A stretch of 64,000 nt of DNA from Sphingomonas sp. NBWT7 (GTDB lineage Bacteria; Pseudomonadota; Alphaproteobacteria; Sphingomonadales; Sphingomonadaceae), in contig NZ_CP043639.1 of NCBI RefSeq assembly GCF_014217605.1, forward strand, positions 3,195,465 to 3,259,464, read 5' to 3'. The translations under genes were made by a program, and so were the position numbers. Of the stretch, positions 62,019-64,000 are shown piece by piece; within the stretch, counting starts at the first letter, position 1, and every line of letters starts with the position of its first letter. The notes under the pieces are model-generated. The model made no database searches and was not told where the DNA came from. It saw only the letters and a program-made list of their open reading frames with translations.

Positions 62019-63743
62019 ATGACGCTCTATTCCCGTTTCGCCGCGCACGTCGACGCGGCGCTCGACAGCCTCGTCGCCGCCGGCGATCTCGATACCGCGA
62101 TCGACCGTCGCAACGTCACCGTCGAGCCGCCGCGCGACGCGAGCCACGGCGATCTCGCCACCAATGCGGCCATGGTGCTCGCCAAGGCAGCGAAGACCAA
62201 TCCGCGCGCGCTTGCCGAGAAGATCGCCGATGCGCTGCGCCGCGTCGACGAGGTCGCAGCGGTCGAGATCGCAGGGCCCGGCTTTATCAATCTGCGACTG
62301 AGCGACGACAGCTGGCGCGGCGAGCTTGCCGCGATCGCGGCGGCGGGCGACGATTACGGCCGCTCGACACGCGGGCAGGGCACCGTCGTCAACGTCGAAT
62401 ACGTGTCCGCGAACCCGACCGGCCCGATGCACATGGGGCATTGCCGCGGCGCGGTGGTGGGCGATGCGCTCGCCAATCTGCTCGCGTTCGGCGGGCATCG
62501 CGTGATTCGCGAATATGTCATCAATGATGCCGGCAGCCAGGTGCAGACGCTCGCCCGATCGGCGCATCTGCGCTACCGCGAGGCGCTGGGCGAGGCGATC
62601 GGCGACATCCCGGAGGGGCTCTACCCCGGCGATTACCTCGTGCCCGTCGGCGCGGCGCTCGCCGAGAAGTTCGGTGATCGCTACGTCGACGCCCGCGAGA
62701 GCGAATGGCTGGCGACATTCCGCGTCTTCACCGTCGATGCGATGATGGCACGGATCAAGGAAGATCTCGCGCTGCTCGGCATCCACCACGATGTGTTCGC
62801 GTCCGAGGCTGAGCTGCAGGCGGCGGGCAAGCCCGAAGCAGCCGAGGCGTGGCTGCGGGCGCGCGATCTTGTCTACGACGGCGTGCTCGACGCGCCCAAA
62901 GGCGAGACGCCCGAGGACTGGGAGCCGGTGCAACTGCCGCTGTTCCGCTCGACGCGGTTCGGCGACGACCAGGATCGTCCGATCAAGAAATCGACCGGCG
63001 AGTGGACCTATTTCGGCGCGGACCTCGCCTATCATTTCCAGAAAGCGCAATCGGCGGACGAACTGATCGACATCTGGGGCGCCGACCATGCAGGCACGGT
63101 GAAGCGGATCCAGGCCGCCGTCGCCGCGCTGACAGAGGGGAGGACGCGCTTCGACGTCAAGCTCGTCCAGATGGTGCGGCTGCTGCGCAACGGCGAGCCG
63201 GTGAAGATGTCGAAGCGCGCGGGCAATTTCGTCACGCTGGCCGATGTGGTGCGCGAAGTCGGCAAAGACGTCGTGCGCTTCACGATGCTGACGCGCCGCG
63301 CCGACGCGCAGATGGACTTCGATTTCGCCAAGGTGGTCGAGGCGTCGAAGGATAATCCGGTGTTCTACGTGCAATATGCGCACGCGCGGATCGCCTCGCT
63401 CCGTCGGCGCGCGGCAGAAGCGAATATCGCCGTCGAGGCGCCCGATCTGTCCCGGCTTGATACGGAGGAGCTCGCGCTGGTGAAGCTCGCCGCGCAATTT
63501 CCACGCGTCGTCGAAACCGCCGCCGCGGCGCGTGAGCCGCACCGAATAGCCTTCTATCTCTATGATTTGGCGGCATCGTTTCACGCGCTGTGGAATGTCG
63601 GCAACGACCGCCCCGATCGTCGCTTCCTCCAACCTGACGACCATGGCGCGACGGCCGCGCGTCTTTCCTTGGCGGACGGGATCGGGCAAATTATCCGCAA
63701 CGGTCTCTCCATCATGGGCGTGGAGGCGGTTTCGGAGATGTGA
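62019..63743 (+). CDS. argS: arginyl-tRNA synthetase
   Basis: 574 residues, class I. Charges tRNA-Arg. N-terminal additional domain (LYSRFAAHVDAALDSL, HGDLATNAAMVLAK, GPGFINLRL), HIGH-type motif in SANPTGPMHMGHCRGAVVGD, INDAGSQV, and the KMSK loop VKMSKRAGNFVTL; the DALR anticodon-binding domain is at the C-terminus (NPVFYVQYAHARIASL). The open frame extends 43 codons upstream, but ATG 62019 begins the conserved protein. Its stop overlaps the next gene by one base. Confidence 0.97.
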   Translation: MTLYSRFAAHVDAALDSLVAAGDLDTAIDRRNVTVEPPRDASHGDLATNAAMVLAKAAKTNPRALAEKIADALRRVDEVAAVEIAGPGFINLRLSDDSWRGELAAIAAAGDDYGRSTRGQGTVVNVEYVSANPTGPMHMGHCRGAVVGDALANLLAFGGHRVIREYVINDAGSQVQTLARSAHLRYREALGEAIGDIPEGLYPGDYLVPVGAALAEKFGDRYVDARESEWLATFRVFTVDAMMARIKEDLALLGIHHDVFASEAELQAAGKPEAAEAWLRARDLVYDGVLDAPKGETPEDWEPVQLPLFRSTRFGDDQDRPIKKSTGEWTYFGADLAYHFQKAQSADELIDIWGADHAGTVKRIQAAVAALTEGRTRFDVKLVQMVRLLRNGEPVKMSKRAGNFVTLADVVREVGKDVVRFTMLTRRADAQMDFDFAKVVEASKDNPVFYVQYAHARIASLRRRAAEANIAVEAPDLSRLDTEELALVKLAAQFPRVVETAAAAREPHRIAFYLYDLAASFHALWNVGNDRPDRRFLQPDDHGATAARLSLADGIGQIIRNGLSIMGVEAVSEM

Positions 63744-64000
63744 TGGCCATGGCGAGCGACGAAATCGATCTGAGGGACGAGGACCGTCTGCCGTGGCTCG
63801 AAACGGTCGAACCCGATGAGCCCGACAGCCCCGGCGTGCTGCGCGTCGTCGTCCTCGTGCTGCTCGGCCTCGCGCTGCTCGCCGCGATCGTCTTCGGTGT
63901 GTTCAAGATGCAGAGCCGCGCCCCCGACGGGCAGGGCGAACTGATCGCGGCGCAGGAAGGCGACTATAAGATCAAGCCTGATGATCCCGGTGGCCTGAAG
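63743..64000 (+). CDS. SPOR-type membrane protein, N-terminal part (cut by window edge)
   Basis: ATG 63743 shares its A with the argS TGA, so the genes are coupled. The visible 86 residues are MAMASDEIDLRDEDRLPWLE, an acidic cytoplasmic stretch, one transmembrane helix (LRVVVLVLLGLALLAAIVFG, about 34-54) and the start of a periplasmic linker (QEGDYKIKPDDPGG). This matches the N-terminus of SPOR-domain proteins that follow argS in many alphaproteobacteria; the SPOR peptidoglycan-binding domain itself would lie beyond the window. Confidence 0.75.
   Translation, partial: MAMASDEIDLRDEDRLPWLETVEPDEPDSPGVLRVVVLVLLGLALLAAIVFGVFKMQSRAPDGQGELIAAQEGDYKIKPDDPGGLK

Noticed and set aside
61875..63689. 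604-codon minus-strand open frame opposite argS
   Set aside because: argS has all synthetase motifs; the opposite frame has none.

Overview
The window is GC-rich chromosomal DNA. The gene content points to a Sphingomonas-like alphaproteobacterium (Sphingomonadaceae): two TonB-dependent receptors plus a TonB, a patatin/DUF3734 phospholipase next to a 3-hydroxybutyrate dehydrogenase, a divergent isocitrate lyase/short-chain fatty acyl regulator pair, class II DAHP synthase, a NodT-type RND efflux operon, a LOV-HWE histidine kinase and a BigR persulfide locus. This assignment is inference from family knowledge; no rRNA or species marker is present.

Layout. 1-24.8 kb is mostly housekeeping and central metabolism: a cut-off zinc metallopeptidase, PHB-related lipase and dehydrogenase, isocitrate lyase preceded by a 51-codon ORF and divergent from its likely regulator, TonB, GST, dienelactone hydrolase, a lower-GC methyltransferase and a frameshifted gene beside tRNA-Glu, DAHP synthase, an SDR, a carotenoid oxygenase divergent from a TetR, a Fur/Zur protein, dxs with an overlapping small membrane protein, then tlyA, tspO, ubiK, a YbjN-like gene, proC, a MarR, ilvE and tRNA-Gln.

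24.9-43.9 kb looks accessory: composition is more mixed, intergenic gaps are long and genes are broken. It holds a blue-light LOV histidine kinase, a BigR-type sulfur/persulfide locus whose TauE/SafE exporter carries two frameshifts, an alginate-export-type porin, two translationally coupled PhyH dioxygenases, and a five-gene operon (TonB receptor, ABC ATPase, two DUF3526 permeases, methyltransferase). It ends with an AI-2E-family protein coupled to a YihY gene that has an in-frame ochre stop, a DUF427 protein and a cupin.

43.9-64 kb is tightly packed: a bile-acid/Na+ symporter homologue, a trehalose operon (otsB, GH15, otsA) whose last stop overlaps the start of a TonB receptor, a TetR divergent from a complete RND tripartite pump with an obvious 8+4+8 operator, a metallophosphoesterase, a DUF1800/DUF1501 export pair ending in a strong terminator, argS, and the start of a SPOR-type membrane protein.

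Points most worth following are the PhyH/TonB/DUF3526-ABC/methyltransferase locus around 31-40 kb, the decaying sulfite exporter inside an otherwise intact BigR regulon, the LOV kinase, and the three disrupted genes, which could be real decay or assembly errors. No CRISPR array, integrase, transposase or complete insertion sequence was seen.
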